Notes: generated from the sequence alone by a model not told the origin. A DNA stretch of 19,220 nucleotides from an uncultured Clostridia bacterium (GCA_947630255.1 CANRGU010000013.1:1-19220), one strand, 5' to 3'. Counted from the first letter of the stretch, positions 6,970 to 14,670 are shown. Numbers and translations are program-made.

Positions 6970-7407
6970 ATGAATAATACAACATATATGGCAAAAAATA
7001 GTGAAATTGATAGCAAATGGTATATAATTGACGCTAGCCAAAAACCATTAGGTAGAGTAGCTGCTGAAGCTGCAAAATTGTTAAGAGGAAAACATAAACC
7101 AACATTTACACCAAATCAAGATACAGGTGATCATGTTATTATTTTAAATTGTAGTGATGTTATTTTAACAGGAAAAAAATTAGATCAAAAAATTTATAAA
7201 CACCATTCAGGATATATTGGTGGTATGAAAGAAATATCTGCTAAAGATATGCTTCAAAAAAATCCTGAAAAAGCAATGATGCTTGCAATAAAAGGTATGC
7301 TTCCACATAATAGATTAGGAAGAAAAATGATTAATAAAGTAAGAATTTATGCAGGAAATGAGCATGAAAATCAAGCACAAAAACCTGAAGTTTGGGAGGT
7401 AAAATAA
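6970..7407 (+). CDS. rplM: 50S ribosomal protein L13
   Basis: 145 residues with TYMAKNSEIDSKWYIIDA at the start and the family motifs PLGRVAAEAAKLLRGKHK, GDHVIILN and GMLPHNRLGR. L13 is an early 50S assembly protein. The ATG at 6970 is the only sensible start; GGGAGG sits 12 bases upstream, longer than usual, which may relate to leader control. The rpsI ribosome binding site lies within its last codons, so the pair is translated together. Confidence 0.98.
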   Translation: MNNTTYMAKNSEIDSKWYIIDASQKPLGRVAAEAAKLLRGKHKPTFTPNQDTGDHVIILNCSDVILTGKKLDQKIYKHHSGYIGGMKEISAKDMLQKNPEKAMMLAIKGMLPHNRLGRKMINKVRIYAGNEHENQAQKPEVWEVK

Positions 7408-7408
7408 T

Positions 7409-7813
7409 ATGGCACCAAAAAAAGAAAAATTAGCATTTTATGGAACAGGTAGAAGAAAAAAATCTATTTCAAGAGTAAGACTTGTAAATGGTAATGGAAA
7501 TATTACAATAAATAACAAACCTTTAGATGAATTTTCAAAAGTTGAAACTTTAAAAGTTATAATAAAACAACCTTTAGTTGCAACAAATTCACTAGATAAA
7601 TTTGATGTTATTGCAAAAGTAACAGGTGGAGGAATTAGTGGTCAAGCAGGAGCAATAAGACATGGTATAGCAAGAGCTTTAGTAGAAGCAAATGCAGAAT
7701 ATAGACCAGTTCTTAAATCTGCTGGATTCTTAACAAGAGATGCAAGAATGAAAGAACGTAAAAAATACGGACTTAAAAAAGCAAGAAAAGCTCCACAATT
7801 CAGTAAAAGATAG
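7409..7813 (+). CDS. rpsI: 30S ribosomal protein S9
   Basis: 134 residues with FYGTGRRKKSISRVRLVNGN at the start, the GGGISGQAGAIRHGIARAL motif and the KKARKAPQFSKR end whose last Arg contacts tRNA in the P site. It starts one base after the rplM stop and is followed by a terminator hairpin. Confidence 0.98.
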   Translation: MAPKKEKLAFYGTGRRKKSISRVRLVNGNGNITINNKPLDEFSKVETLKVIIKQPLVATNSLDKFDVIAKVTGGGISGQAGAIRHGIARALVEANAEYRPVLKSAGFLTRDARMKERKKYGLKKARKAPQFSKR

Positions 7814-7830
7814 GATTCACAAATATATAC

Positions 7831-7860
7831 AAAAATCCAGAATTTATATTCTGGATTTTT
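7831..7860 (+). terminator. Intrinsic terminator after rpsI
   Basis: A 12-bp stem, AAAAATCCAGAA (7831-7842) with TTCTGGATTTTT (7849-7860), 6-base loop, ending in T. Confidence 0.88.
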
Positions 7861-8149
7861 TATTTAAAATTTTCGTCTTTTTGTAATTCATTAAATAGAA
7901 TATCAAATTTTTTCTCATATTCTAACATTTTATATTCTACTTTTGTTAATCTTTCAAATATTTGTCCATTAAGCATTAAAAATTTTCTCATTTCAACAAA
8001 AGCATTCATTATATTTATACTAACCTTAATTGCTATTTCATTTTTTAATAGACCAGAAAGCATACCTATTCCTTGTTCTGTAAATGCATATGGCAAATAT
8101 CTTCTTCCGCCATGGTTATCTTTCTTTAAAGAGGGTGTCCTAAAATAGG
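7860..8149 (-). pseudogene. Remnant of an ORF6N/KilA-type phage antirepressor gene
   Basis: The minus-strand frame reads SLKKDNHGGRRYLPYAFTEQ, then GIGMLSGLL, NIMNAFVEMRKFLM and an acidic coiled coil to the stop at 7860. The YLPYAFTEQG(V/I)xML block and MRxFVEMR-like helix are hallmarks of the ORF6N domain found in phage and mobile-element proteins. The beginning of the domain is missing: upstream the frame runs into a hairpin and a stop, with no start codon or ribosome binding site. It is best read as a truncated leftover of a mobile gene wedged between rpsI and the rubrerythrin gene. An internal ATG at 8096 could in principle give a 78-residue peptide. Confidence 0.7.
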
Positions 8150-8159
8150 AACCCTCTTT
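8128..8159 (-). terminator. Terminator hairpin downstream of rubrerythrin
   Basis: AAAGAGGGTGTCCTA (8128-8142) pairs with TAGGAACCCTCTTT (8146-8159), with one bulged base and a 3-base loop. On the minus strand it lies 12 bases after the rubrerythrin stop and ends in CTTT. It also has a T run on the plus side. Confidence 0.75.
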
Positions 8160-8170
8160 TTATTTGATTA

Positions 8171-8710
8171 TTAATAATTTTCTGCTTTGATTTCGAAATA
8201 TGCTCTTGGATGTGCACATACTGGGCAAACTTCTGGAGCTTCTTTACCAATATGAATATGTCCGCAGTTCCTACATTTCCAAATTTTATCTCCGTCCCTT
8301 GAAAATACTAATCCATTTTCTAAGTTTTCTAATAATTTCATATATCTTTCTTCATGTTCTTTTTCTATTTTTGCTACACCTTCAAATAAATCTGCTATAT
8401 GGTCGAAACCTTCTTCTCTTGCTTCTTTTGCAAATTTAGCATACATATCTGTCCACTCAAAGTTTTCTCCATTTGCTGCTGCTTTTAGATTTTCTTCTGT
8501 TGATGGAACACCATTATTTAATAGTTTAAACCATAATTTTGCATGTTCTTTTTCGTTATCTGCTGTTTCTTGAAATATTGCAGCTATTTGCTCATATCCA
8601 TCTTTTTTTGCTTTGCTTGCAAAATATGTATATTTATTTCTTGCTTGTGATTCACCTGCAAATGCCTCCATCAAATTTTTTTCTGTTTTAGTTCCTTTTA
8701 AATCTGCCAT
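8171..8710 (-). CDS. rbr: Rubrerythrin
   Basis: 179 residues. An N-terminal ferritin-like four-helix bundle carries the diiron ligands (EAFAGESQARNKY near residue 17-29, ETADNEKEHAKLW near 50, EGVAKIEKEHEERY near 115). A C-terminal rubredoxin domain has two iron-binding pairs, CRNCGH and CPVCAHPRAYFE. Rubrerythrin reduces hydrogen peroxide in anaerobes and protects against brief oxygen exposure. The ATG at 8710 has GGAGG 9 bases upstream; an in-frame TTG two codons earlier is less likely. It has its own promoter and terminator, so it is probably monocistronic. Confidence 0.97.
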   Translation of the reverse strand: MADLKGTKTEKNLMEAFAGESQARNKYTYFASKAKKDGYEQIAAIFQETADNEKEHAKLWFKLLNNGVPSTEENLKAAANGENFEWTDMYAKFAKEAREEGFDHIADLFEGVAKIEKEHEERYMKLLENLENGLVFSRDGDKIWKCRNCGHIHIGKEAPEVCPVCAHPRAYFEIKAENY

Positions 8711-8762
8711 TTTCAACTACCTCCTAATTTATATTTATTTTATAATTGTTTTTACATATATA

Positions 8763-8791
8763 TTTATATCACACTCCGTTTTTTTTATCAA
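8763..8791 (-). promoter_or_regulatory. Predicted sigma-A promoter of rubrerythrin
   Basis: Minus strand: TTGATA (8791-8786), 17-base spacer, TATAAA (8768-8763). It lies just after the yunB stop. No full PerR box was seen. Confidence 0.6.
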
Positions 8792-8796
8792 GCGGT

Positions 8797-9498
8797 TTAT
8801 TCAATTACTTCCATAATATCATCTTGCCCCATACCTTCTAAATTATAATATGACTGTGGTACTTCTCCTACTATTACGCTTTCTACTAACAACACCTGAT
8901 TTACCACTTTGTCTTCAATTGTTTTATATTGAGTTACTATACTCACTTTGCATGTTAATTCTAAATATATTCTGTAAACTGTTTGATTTATACCTGTTGA
9001 CTCAAATTCATTTTTTATTTCTGTTAAAATATTTCCAGCTGGAATAACTTTTATATTAATACTTGGACCTGCTCCAGAAAGTAGCTTTATACCTGTTAAA
9101 GCTCCTATTGGTATTTTTATTGTTTCTTTTTCTATCTCGTCAAATTGTTTTTCCGCTTCCAATGCTATATCAGATGCTATTTTGTTAATTACTACTACAT
9201 CCGTTTTTAATATTCTATTACCCCCGTTTTCTTCTATTTGTACTATATTATTATATTCTATATTGTTTAATATTTTATTAGAAGCATTATTCATTATGTA
9301 TGTGCCTATTTCTCTAGCTTTTTCTACACACAGTCCTTCAAAAATTGGATTTATAGACTGAAATAAACTATAAAATGTAAATGTTGCTACTATAACTACA
9401 ATAAAAATGCTAAAAATTTTTTTAGCATTTTTATTTTTTGTATAAAATCCTTTTATTCTTGGAATTTTTATTCTTTTTCTTGAATATATACTGTCCAT
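8797..9498 (-). CDS. yunB: Sporulation protein YunB
   Basis: 233 residues with a basic N-terminus, one membrane helix (about residues 28-48) and an extracytoplasmic domain carrying the YunB signature IPIGALTGIKLLSGAGPSIN, then FESTGINQTVYRIYLEL and ESVIVGEVPQSYYN at the end. YunB is a mother-cell (sigma-E type) sporulation protein of Bacillus and Clostridia; its exact action is not settled. It begins 3 bases after the sipL stop, so the two are almost certainly cotranscribed. Conservation of key motifs makes the identification strong. Confidence 0.93.
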   Translation of the reverse strand: MDSIYSRKRIKIPRIKGFYTKNKNAKKIFSIFIVVIVATFTFYSLFQSINPIFEGLCVEKAREIGTYIMNNASNKILNNIEYNNIVQIEENGGNRILKTDVVVINKIASDIALEAEKQFDEIEKETIKIPIGALTGIKLLSGAGPSINIKVIPAGNILTEIKNEFESTGINQTVYRIYLELTCKVSIVTQYKTIEDKVVNQVLLVESVIVGEVPQSYYNLEGMGQDDIMEVIE

Positions 9499-9501
9499 TT
9501 T

Positions 9502-11040
9502 CTATACCGCTATTTTCTTATTTACAAATTTTGGAATATATAATTGCTGTCCTGGATAAATTTTATTTGCATCTTCTAGTCCGTTTACTCTTGCTATATC
9601 ATTTATTGTACTCTTAAAATTTTTAGCAATTTTCCAAAGTGTATCACCAGGTTTTACAAAATAAATTACCATGCTGTATATATCATTATTTCTGCTTTCC
9701 TCTACTGAGATTTCATCTATTATATTTAGTTTTTGATTTTTACTTACACTAACACTAAATTCCAATTCTATATTTGCATCTATATTACTACTATTTACAA
9801 TAAAATCGTCCTTTTTTACATCTATATCTGTACTAGCTTCTGAACCTTCCTCTATTCCATCAGATATTATTTCAAAATTAAATGGTATTTCCACGTTTCT
9901 AGAATTAACACTATTATTCATTTCATATAATAATTCTATTAATATTTCTCCTTCATAAATTATTTTTCCATTTTTTATAGTTGTATTTACTATATTAGGA
10001 ACAGTTTTTACATTGTATAGCCTGTTATCAGCCATTTCAGGAATATTAATTTGTTCTTTTATATTGCATTGTTCTTTTATGTTTTGTTTTCCTACCATAG
10101 TTACTATCTCTTTTTGATCAAATTTCAAATCTGATGAAATGCTATATAAGTCTTCTATTAAGTTTATATTTTTTGTTTCATATGCAAAACATGAAATCTC
10201 TATTTCTGCTTCTACATATATTGAGTGCATATCACCTGTATTTGGTTTAATGATTAAATTTTTAATTTGATAATCTACGTCACATATTGAATCGTCGCTG
10301 ATATTTTCTATATCTACAAATCCCATTATAGGTATTCTTGTATTTATATTTTTTATTCTATTATCTTCTGTTAAATATAGAATTGAAACATTTGCATCTG
10401 CTTTTGCTAAAACTTTATTGTAGCTTAGCTTAATATCCTTACCTACAATTCTTAAGTCTGCCTTCATTATCTCTGCAAGCTCATCTGCTACATCTACACT
10501 TATTGTATCTTTTGCATATACTCTTGTGCTTCCACTGCCAATTAATGAATTAACCATTTTATCACTATTTAAAACTTGAACATCATCCAAATTATTAATA
10601 TTGGATACAAACTCTACATTATCGTTTGAATAAATTTTTGAACTTATCATTAATGTTTCTTTTACATTTATTTTTCTCCCGTTTAAAATTTTACATTCTA
10701 TATTTTTTATTTTTATACTTTCTTTTGAAGTCATGCCCTCCATGCATCCATCTACATCTATCATCTGGGTAAAATCTAAAACTGTGTTTAAACTTCTTAC
10801 AGTATTATTTTCATCATCTGCTAAATACATAATATATGTACTAATGCTTCCATCAATTCTAATTTTTCCATCCATTACTTCCTTTTTGTATATACATGGT
10901 ATTCCATCTGCACTAATGATATTTAATACATCTGGTTTTATATCATTTACTATAACATCTCCCTCTACTTCTGTTTCTTTCATGTTTTGCCCAACTATTT
11001 GATTTATGCTTACTCTCTCTTTTTCTGTTTCTAGTAGCAT
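9502..11040 (-). CDS. sipL: SipL-type spore coat morphogenetic protein (DUF3794 repeats plus LysM)
   Basis: 512 residues. Most of the length is repeated beta-rich DUF3794 units (for example VEGDVIVNDIKPDVLNI at the start, later IKEQINIPEMADN). A C-terminal LysM domain begins near residue 460 (YFVKPGDTLWKIAKNF ... NKIYPGQQLYIPKF). In C. difficile, SipL binds the SpoIVA ATPase through LysM and anchors the coat around the forespore; it is typical of Clostridia. The ATG at 11040 has GGGAGGG upstream. The gene leads a sipL-yunB pair expressed in the mother cell. Confidence 0.92.
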   Translation of the reverse strand: MLLETEKERVSINQIVGQNMKETEVEGDVIVNDIKPDVLNIISADGIPCIYKKEVMDGKIRIDGSISTYIMYLADDENNTVRSLNTVLDFTQMIDVDGCMEGMTSKESIKIKNIECKILNGRKINVKETLMISSKIYSNDNVEFVSNINNLDDVQVLNSDKMVNSLIGSGSTRVYAKDTISVDVADELAEIMKADLRIVGKDIKLSYNKVLAKADANVSILYLTEDNRIKNINTRIPIMGFVDIENISDDSICDVDYQIKNLIIKPNTGDMHSIYVEAEIEISCFAYETKNINLIEDLYSISSDLKFDQKEIVTMVGKQNIKEQCNIKEQINIPEMADNRLYNVKTVPNIVNTTIKNGKIIYEGEILIELLYEMNNSVNSRNVEIPFNFEIISDGIEEGSEASTDIDVKKDDFIVNSSNIDANIELEFSVSVSKNQKLNIIDEISVEESRNNDIYSMVIYFVKPGDTLWKIAKNFKSTINDIARVNGLEDANKIYPGQQLYIPKFVNKKIAV

Positions 11041-11089
11041 ATAAATCCCTCCCTTAAAGTTTAATAATATATATTATATTAAGATGGAC

Positions 11090-11116
11090 AAAAAAAATTC
11101 CTAATTACTTAGGAAT
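11090..11116 (-). terminator. Intrinsic terminator after veg
   Basis: On the minus strand ATTCCTAA and TTAGGAAT (stem within 11097-11116) form an 8-bp stem with a 4-base loop, followed by eight T, 20 bases after the veg stop. Confidence 0.88.
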
Positions 11117-11135
11117 CTTACTTTTTTATTTATTT

Positions 11136-11408
11136 TTACTTTTGTAATGGTGGAATTAATGGACAATATCCTTCTCCATCAAATACTGATACTTCCAAAT
11201 CTCTTGTGAGGATATCTGTATATCTGTAGCTAACATTAGTGTCATGTTCTTCATATTTTACTACAAATATGTTTGGATATGTTTCTTTTATAACTGCTTC
11301 TTCTTCAAAAGGTTTGTTTCTTCCAAGTGATCCTTTAACAATTATCTTTTGTCCTATTTTTTCTCCTATTTCATCTTTAATAGTAGAAATATCATTTTTA
11401 CAGATCAT
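11136..11408 (-). CDS. veg: Veg protein
   Basis: 90 residues matching Veg: an opening helix (ISTIKDEIGEKIGQKI), the strand LGRNKPFEEEAVIKETYPNI, then FVVKYEEH and the VSYRYTDILT motif. Veg is a small protein encoded next to yabG in Bacillus and linked to biofilm and sporulation control; its fold resembles an SH3-like barrel. The ATG at 11408 is chosen over an in-frame GTG at 11420 because GAAGG lies before it. The C-terminal ~15 residues (YCPLIPPLQK) extend past the Bacillus protein. It has a consensus promoter of its own. Confidence 0.92.
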   Translation of the reverse strand: MICKNDISTIKDEIGEKIGQKIIVKGSLGRNKPFEEEAVIKETYPNIFVVKYEEHDTNVSYRYTDILTRDLEVSVFDGEGYCPLIPPLQK

Positions 11409-11440
11409 ATTACCACGCACCTTCTATTTAAGATGTTGTT

Positions 11441-11469
11441 ATTATACCATTTGGCATGAAAATTGTCAA
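11441..11469 (-). promoter_or_regulatory. Consensus sigma-A promoter of veg
   Basis: Minus strand: TTGACA (11469-11464), 17-base spacer, TATAAT (11446-11441), matching both consensus boxes exactly. The Bacillus veg promoter is likewise one of its strongest sigma-A promoters. Confidence 0.92.
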
Positions 11470-11540
11470 AAAAATGCTCAATATGTTTATTGGCTTAATC
11501 TGTTGATTCTGTAAGGTTTAATGACTTCTCATCATTAATG

Positions 11541-11578
11541 TTACAATTGTGTTACATTATTGTTACATTGTTGTTACT
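11541..11578 (+). promoter_or_regulatory. Four PhoP-box-like direct repeats, 11-bp period
   Basis: Plus strand: TTACAA (11541), TTACAT (11552), TTACAT (11563) and TTACTA (11574), each separated by exactly 5 bases. The array lies just past the yabG stop and about 105-145 bp upstream of the veg start site, in the opposite orientation to veg. It is the same pattern as at 3069-3096. The regulator is inferred. Confidence 0.45.
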
Positions 11579-12393
11579 AACCTATAATTCTGCTTTTTCC
11601 TCTTGCTCCAATACCGCTTACACCTTTTGCTCCTTCTTTTATTTCTCTTGCAATTTCAATACTACTTACAAATTTATATTCCTCTGTTGTTGCTATTTTT
11701 TCTGCAACAATTAGTGGATCCACAAAATCAATTAATATTCTGCCTGGCGACGAAGCAAAGTCTGCTCCTGCTGATATTATTCCTTCATAAAAGCTTTGGC
11801 ATGCACCCGCAAATATTACTAATTTATCCGAACTTGCCCCCCATTTTCTTGCCTCACTTACAGTATTCATAAAATGTCCGAGAATTTCTGTAATTATATA
11901 CATTATTATAATTGCTTCCATTTTTAAGCATTGAATCATGACCTGTAATTACAAGTATATCTGGATTATATTTATTAAGAAGTGAAATAACTACTTTTGC
12001 CTGTCTATTTTCTATAATGTTTTTTACTACTGCATTTAACCCTAGTTTATTATAATATCTAGCAGATTTTTCACTGTATTTTCGGTCTCCATCTAAATGT
12101 AATATTTTTCCTGTATATATTCTTTGTCTTGTTAAATTATTTATTATTTTATCTTTGTTTTTTTTTATTCTATTTTCTAAATATTTATCCGATGATTTTA
12201 TACTATTTATGACATCTTGTTTGCTAATTATTTCTAAATCTTCAATTGGGCTATCTGCCATAATTCGTATGTTTAAGCCCTTAAGTATTGCAAATTCATT
12301 ATTTAATGTAGTTTTTAATATTTTATCTACTATAAAAAAAATATCTTTGCCATAAGACTTCCTACCTACAATATCTCCTTTTTTTATGCTCAT
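11577..12393 (-). CDS. yabG: Sporulation-specific protease YabG, interrupted by a +1 frameshift at 11880
   Basis: YabG is a cysteine protease that trims spore coat proteins. Residues 1-171 include KKGDIVGRKSYGKDIFFIVD, HLDGD and ILVITGHDSMLKNGSNYNN followed by YNYRNS. The frame then reads CGG (an extra C, the complement of G11880) and stops 8 codons later. Skipping it gives GHFMNTVSEARKWG and then DKLVIFAGACQSFYEGIISA and ASSPGRILIDFVDP, the conserved C-terminal half, with a total of 271 residues. The ATG at 12393 has GGAG 8 bases upstream. It lies between spoIIID and veg; the yabG-veg order is as in Bacillus. Confidence 0.88.
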
Positions 12394-12473
12394 TCTTATC
12401 ACTCCAAAAAATAATGGTAGTATATTTTATGTCAAAGATTCTCGTTTTGTGATTATTTATAAATATCTTCCGT

Positions 12474-12734
12474 TTATCCAGCTTTATCTTTACTATATTT
12501 AATTTTTGTAGCCATACCTCCTCTTATGTGTCTTTCTGCTTTATTTTCATCTAAAACTTTTCTAACTTCTAATGCTAAAGTTTTATTTATATGAATTAAT
12601 CTTTCGCTTACATCTTTATGTACTGTGCTTTTGCTAATGCCAAATTTTCTTGCTGCCCCACGCACTGTATCTTTAGAATCTATAATATATTGTGCTAAGC
12701 TAACTGCACGTTCTTCTATTGATATGTTTTTCAT
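12474..12734 (-). CDS. spoIIID: Sporulation transcriptional regulator SpoIIID
   Basis: 86 residues with a helix-turn-helix (AARKFGISKSTVHKDVSERL, about residues 28-47) and the basic tail HIRGGMATKIKYSK. SpoIIID activates and represses mother-cell genes after sigma-E and before sigma-K. GAGGGGG precedes the ATG. Its upstream DNA contains one of the 26-bp direct repeats, so its native promoter may have been altered by the neighbouring insertion. Confidence 0.97.
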   Translation of the reverse strand: MKNISIEERAVSLAQYIIDSKDTVRGAARKFGISKSTVHKDVSERLIHINKTLALEVRKVLDENKAERHIRGGMATKIKYSKDKAG

Positions 12735-12784
12735 AAAAGAAAGACCCCCTCTAGCAATACACTGTTTTGTACATTGTATTCATA

Positions 12785-12810
12785 GGAGGCTTATCTTAGA
12801 ACGAAACTTT
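12785..12810. repeat. 26-bp direct repeat, left copy
   Basis: Begins GGAGGCTTATCTTAGAAC and ends GAAACTTT, identical to 14928-14953. In this copy it runs into AACGAAACTTTCGTT, a 7-1-7 inverted repeat. It lies 51 bp upstream of spoIIID and 18 bp past the end of the AlbA_2 gene. Confidence 0.9.
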
Positions 12811-12828
12811 CGTTTTGACATTGGGAAC

Positions 12829-14229
12829 TTATTTACTACTTATATATTTTTGATTTTTACTCTTAGGTTTGTCTGGTATTGTCATTTCTATTTTTTCTTG
12901 TTCTAATAAAGTTTTTAAATAATTTCTTTTAAATCTGTCTACACCTTTATAGCCACAGTATTCAGCTATTTCTTTTGCTGTTTTTGCTTCTTTGCAAAAC
13001 TCTAGTATTTTTTCTTCAATATTTTCATACGTCTTTTCATACGTCTTTTCATACGTCTTTTCTTGTGTGTTTTTACTTTCTCCTGTTAAATTAAGCAATT
13101 CTTCATCTGTTTTTCTATAAAAAATAACCATAAATCCATTTTTTCTAATTTCAAATTCAACTTTAACATTTGCTTTTTTGCATGCTTCTGTAATTCTCCT
13201 AAAACCAGAACCCCATTTTTCAATATCTTTTGATAAATATAAAGTATTTGCTATTAATGGATTTCTTGGAATGGAACCTGCACCTTCTATAAAATCTTCT
13301 GGCTTATATCCTTCTGGAAATTCTCCAGGATTAAAAATTTCTACTCTATCTTTGTATATTGCAACTTCGTTACTTTTTGGATTTTTAAAATCTCTATGAA
13401 TAAGTGAATTTATTATTGCCTCTCTTATTGCTTCTAAAGGTATTTCTGGTATTTCAACCCTTTCCATACTTCCACTTTTAAAATTAACAGGCCATTTAAT
13501 ATTTTTTCTTATATAACTTTCTCCAGTTTCTATTAATTCAAAAACATTTCCAAAAACTTGGTCTATATCTAAGAATGTTAGTTTTGTTTCTGTCGCAAAA
13601 ATAGCCATCTGCATTTCAAGTTTTGCTTCTTTTGCAAATAAAATATATCCTGCATTTAGCAATTCATTGTTTTTATTTACTAAAGATAATTTCTTTAATA
13701 TTTCCTCTTTATTAGTATAAGGATAGTTAATTCTTTTTGCCTTTCTGCCTTTTTCTATAAACTCTTTTAAAAGTTCTTCATCTATATCTTCTATAGTATA
13801 ATCTGATACTTTTCTTTCCCATTTACTTATCTCATTTTCATCTTTTAAAATTAGTTTTCTAATTTCCTTCATTGAAAGTTGTCTGTCTTCATCTCCAACT
13901 CTCATATATGCTCGTCCAAAAGCTAAGTAAGGAATGTCATCTCCTTCAAATTCAACTAATATACAGTCTTTATCATTTAATTTAACTTTATTAACAATTG
14001 GATATATTTTAGGCTCTATATTTTCTGATATTGCCTTTGAAACTTCTCTTATAGTTTTACTTGATACATCTTGTCCAACTATTTCTCCATTATCTTTTAT
14101 TCCAAAATATAATTTTCCACTTTGATGTTTATTTAAAATGGATACTATAGAAATTATTGCTTCTTTTAATTCTCCTGTTGTTTTCTTAAATTCTATAACT
14201 TCATTTTCTAAAAAGTTTATATTCGCCAT
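12829..14229 (-). CDS. AlbA_2/HATPase-domain regulator-like protein
   Basis: 466 residues. The N-terminal ~120 residues match the AlbA_2 (AAA_4, Schlafen-related) domain: ENEVIEFKKTTGELKEAI, GKLYFGIKDNGEIVGQD and AYMRVGDEDRQLS. A HATPase_c_4-like region follows (EIPLEAIREAIINSLIHRDF, then VEIFNPGEFPEG and GSGFRRITEAC). A linker with three EKTY units precedes a C-terminal winged helix (AKEIAEYCGYKGVDRFKRNYL). Proteins of this plan are called putative transcriptional regulators; some Schlafen/AlbA_2 proteins act in phage defence, but nothing here proves that. The ATG at 14229 has AGGAGA upstream. It lies in a repeat-bounded block, so it is probably accessory. Confidence 0.8.
   Translation of the reverse strand: MANINFLENEVIEFKKTTGELKEAIISIVSILNKHQSGKLYFGIKDNGEIVGQDVSSKTIREVSKAISENIEPKIYPIVNKVKLNDKDCILVEFEGDDIPYLAFGRAYMRVGDEDRQLSMKEIRKLILKDENEISKWERKVSDYTIEDIDEELLKEFIEKGRKAKRINYPYTNKEEILKKLSLVNKNNELLNAGYILFAKEAKLEMQMAIFATETKLTFLDIDQVFGNVFELIETGESYIRKNIKWPVNFKSGSMERVEIPEIPLEAIREAIINSLIHRDFKNPKSNEVAIYKDRVEIFNPGEFPEGYKPEDFIEGAGSIPRNPLIANTLYLSKDIEKWGSGFRRITEACKKANVKVEFEIRKNGFMVIFYRKTDEELLNLTGESKNTQEKTYEKTYEKTYENIEEKILEFCKEAKTAKEIAEYCGYKGVDRFKRNYLKTLLEQEKIEMTIPDKPKSKNQKYISSK
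13022..13057. repeat. 12-bp tandem repeat, three copies
   Basis: TTTTCATACGTC three times in a row, in frame, giving the EKTYEKTYEKTY linker of the AlbA_2 protein. Its multiple-of-three unit lets copy number vary without breaking the frame. Confidence 0.9.
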
Positions 14230-14315
14230 ATACTTACTCTCCTATAAAAGTTTGCTTTTGCCTAGATTATAGCATTATTAATTAAAATTTTATAATATTT
14301 TTTATAAATTTAATT

Positions 14316-14600
14316 TTATATTAGCAAAATATACTTTCCATTTTTTATTTTTCCTAATATATTTAATTTTATAAATTCTTTAAAAATTTTATTTATACTA
14401 TATGTTGATAATTCTAATTTTTCTGCTATTTCACTTTGAGTTTTTAAAATTAATTTTTGTTCATTTGCATTTTTAAATATATATGATATTACTTTATATT
14501 GTTTTGAATTAAATTCTTGTAATAATCTTAAAAATGAATGTCTATCTATTAGCACAATATCTTTTTTACTATTTATTGTCTTGCATGATAACAATAGCAT
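14316..14600 (-). pseudogene. RepL-like winged-helix replication protein fragment
   Basis: The reading frame contains DRHSFLRLLQEFNSKQYKVI, then ILKTQSEIAEKLELSTYSIN and KIFKEFIKLNILGKIKNGKY. This is the helix-turn-helix plus wing of RepL-type plasmid replication initiators and related MarR-like proteins. Only the C-terminal part is present (about 75 clear residues). The frame begins inside the RNase H-like fragment, and no ribosome binding site fits, so this is probably a remnant. A short stand-alone DNA-binding protein is possible. Confidence 0.5.
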
Positions 14601-14670
14601 AAGTTCCTACTTTAGCTACATCATCAAAACTCGCATCAGTAAAAATCTCATATGTTTTTTGTGTTTCCAT
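14569..14670 (-). pseudogene. Truncated RNase H-like N-terminus
   Basis: 33 codons from an ATG with GGAG upstream, reading METQKTYEIFTDASFDDVAK and on to YAIVIMQDNK before a stop. The (I/Y)xTDASF opening with a following TYA strand is how RNase H-fold domains begin; the rest of the domain is absent. It overlaps the RepL-like fragment in another frame. Confidence 0.4.

Noticed and set aside
8741..8760. PerR operator upstream of rubrerythrin
   Set aside because: Only one half (TATAATTG) resembles the PerR box; the second half does not match.
13022..13057. Three 12-bp repeats as a phase-variation switch
   Set aside because: The unit is a multiple of three, so copy changes would not switch the frame; it is a linker repeat.
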